Both the position numbers and the translations under genes were made by a program. This document shows, one piece after another, positions 63,094-64,000 of a stretch of DNA of 64,000 nucleotides. The notes below the pieces were generated by a model. The model was given only the letters and a program-made list of their open reading frames with translations. It had not been told where the DNA came from and made no database searches. Numbering within the stretch: position 1 is the stretch's first letter; each line of letters opens with the position of its first letter. Source of the stretch: Mesorhizobium sp. ORS 3324 (lineage in GTDB: Bacteria > Pseudomonadota > Alphaproteobacteria > Rhizobiales > Rhizobiaceae); NCBI GenBank assembly GCA_000824825.2, contig LM655191.1:60277-124276 (forward strand). Reading direction: 5' to 3'.

Positions 63094-63891
63094 ATGCCGC
63101 GTTTTTCAGCCAATCTTTCGATGCTCTTCGGCGAGCATGAGTTCCTCGACCGCTTCGACGCCGCAGCCCGCGCGGGCTTCAAGGGCGTCGAATATATCGG
63201 CCCCTACGACCATTCGCCCGATGTCGTCGCCGCGCGGCTGAACAAGAACGGCCTGACCCAGGTTCTCTTCAACCTGCCAGCCGGCGACTGGGCGAAGGGC
63301 GAGCGCGGCATTGCGGTGCTCCCCGACAGGGTCCCGGAATTCCGCCAGGGCGTTGCCAAAGCCATCTCTTATGCCCACGCGCTGGGTTGCGAGCAGATCA
63401 ACTGCCTTGCCGGCATCGCGCCGCAGGGCGCGGATCGCGTGGTGCTCGAAAACGTCTTTGCCGAGAACCTCGCCTTCGCCGCCGAGAAGCTGGAGCACGC
63501 CGGCATCAAGCTGTTGATCGAGCCGATCAACACCCGCGACATTGCGGGCTTCTTCCTGAACCACACCGACCAGGCGCTGGCGCTGATCGACCGCATCGGC
63601 TCGAGAAATGTGTTCCTGCAATACGACATCTATCACATGCAGGTCATGGAGGGGGATCTCGCCCGTACAATCGAGGCAAACCTCGGTCGCATCGCGCATA
63701 TCCAGCTTGCGGACAATCCCGGCCGTCACGAGCCGGGGACGGGCGAGATCAACTATCCCTTCCTCTACGAGCATATCGATCGTCTCGGCTATTCCGGCTG
63801 GATCGGCGCGGAATACAAGCCGAAGGCGGGCACGGAAGTAGGGCTCGGCTGGTTCCGGGAGTTCGCCCGGCAGGGGAGCGCGGCGGCTTAG
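63094..63891 (+). CDS. hyi: Hydroxypyruvate isomerase
   Basis: 265 residues. TIM-barrel enzyme that interconverts tartronate semialdehyde and hydroxypyruvate. F-S-A-N-L-S-M-L-F at the start, I-E-P-I-N (metal Glu), D-I-Y-H-M-Q and a final E-Y-K-P match the Hyi family. AGAAGGAG precedes the ATG. It lies 27 bases after gcl; the reductase glxR that would complete the glycerate pathway is beyond the window or elsewhere. Confidence 0.94.
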   Translation: MPRFSANLSMLFGEHEFLDRFDAAARAGFKGVEYIGPYDHSPDVVAARLNKNGLTQVLFNLPAGDWAKGERGIAVLPDRVPEFRQGVAKAISYAHALGCEQINCLAGIAPQGADRVVLENVFAENLAFAAEKLEHAGIKLLIEPINTRDIAGFFLNHTDQALALIDRIGSRNVFLQYDIYHMQVMEGDLARTIEANLGRIAHIQLADNPGRHEPGTGEINYPFLYEHIDRLGYSGWIGAEYKPKAGTEVGLGWFREFARQGSAAA

Positions 63892-63931
63892 GCGGATTTC
63901 CAACCACGGCCGGCGCTGCCCCTCACCCTTA

Positions 63932-63960
63932 CCCTCTCCCCGTGAAGAACGGGGAGAGGG
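63932..63960. repeat. Palindrome downstream of hyi
   Basis: CCCTCTCCCCGT / ACGGGGAGAGGG, a perfect 12-pair stem around a five-base loop, 41 bases after the hyi stop. The CTCCCC core is shared with the element at 7604. A known style of genus-wide repeat; may act as a terminator. Confidence 0.75.
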
Positions 63961-64000
63961 GGCCACCGGCGCTGGAGCTTCCTCCTTCTCCCCGTCCTTC

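Overview
This 64-kb window is chromosomal DNA of a GC-rich alphaproteobacterium of the order Hyphomicrobiales, most like Mesorhizobium (Phyllobacteriaceae). The evidence is the combination of NDUFA12, DUF2842, DUF2155, BA14K, a BTLCP-type cysteine peptidase, an RNase E with a large insertion in its S1 domain, a speB-argC pair near rplM-rpsI, and many palindromic intergenic repeats of the kind common in that genus. No rRNA, insertion sequence, prophage or CRISPR array is visible. One tRNA (Thr, anticodon UGU) is present. The assignment rests on recognition of proteins and gene order, not on a search.

Layout. 1-9.5 kb: surface-polysaccharide genes (partial CelD-like acyltransferase, NodB-type deacetylase, acyltransferase-3), heme A synthase, agmatinase and ArgC, a secreted phosphodiesterase, and a divergent aldo/keto reductase-LysR pair. 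9.5-17 kb: rplM-rpsI, then thioesterase, enoyl-CoA hydratase, CoA-binding protein, PLP-dependent O-acetylhomoserine sulfhydrylase and cupin, interleaved with accessory genes (SRPBCC/TetR with a double operator, HicAB, an orphan AAA ATPase). 17-26 kb: a ParD antitoxin with a frameshifted ParE toxin, cytochrome P450, gamma-carbonic anhydrase, ankyrin protein, BTLCP peptidase, PilZ and PAS proteins, rhomboid protease and a CBS protein, with two structured intergenic stretches that may encode small RNAs. 26-37.7 kb: gatB, panB-panC, NDUFA12, DUF2155, aat, and the aroQ-accB-accC cluster followed by DsbA and an M48 chaperone-protease. 37.8-49 kb: aminotransferase, glutaminase, RNase E, a cell-wall amidase, penicillin-binding protein 1A, and prfB with a textbook +1 programmed frameshift. 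49-60 kb: two GFA-family proteins, small secreted and membrane proteins, an OmpA lipoprotein, a DEAD-box helicase, NAD kinase, and a scar where the 5' halves of two divergent genes (MBL hydrolase and TetR) appear to have been lost together. 60-64 kb: an IclR regulator divergent from gcl-hyi, the glyoxylate-to-glycerate pathway.

Most of the window is housekeeping: translation (rplM, rpsI, gatB, prfB, aat, tRNA-Thr), RNA turnover (RNase E, DEAD-box helicase), cofactor and lipid precursor synthesis (panBC, accBC, nadK, ctaA), amino acid metabolism (argC, speB, sulfhydrylase, aroQ, glsA) and envelope growth (amidase, PBP1A, DsbA, M48). The accessory layer is small: two toxin-antitoxin loci, decayed regulators and three classes of palindromic repeats. 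I found no multi-gene cluster that looks like a wholly new system. The best leads are the two candidate small-RNA loci (about 21.62-21.70 kb and 24.2-24.4 kb), the double-truncation scar at 55.93 kb, the broken ParE and the long structured rne leader.
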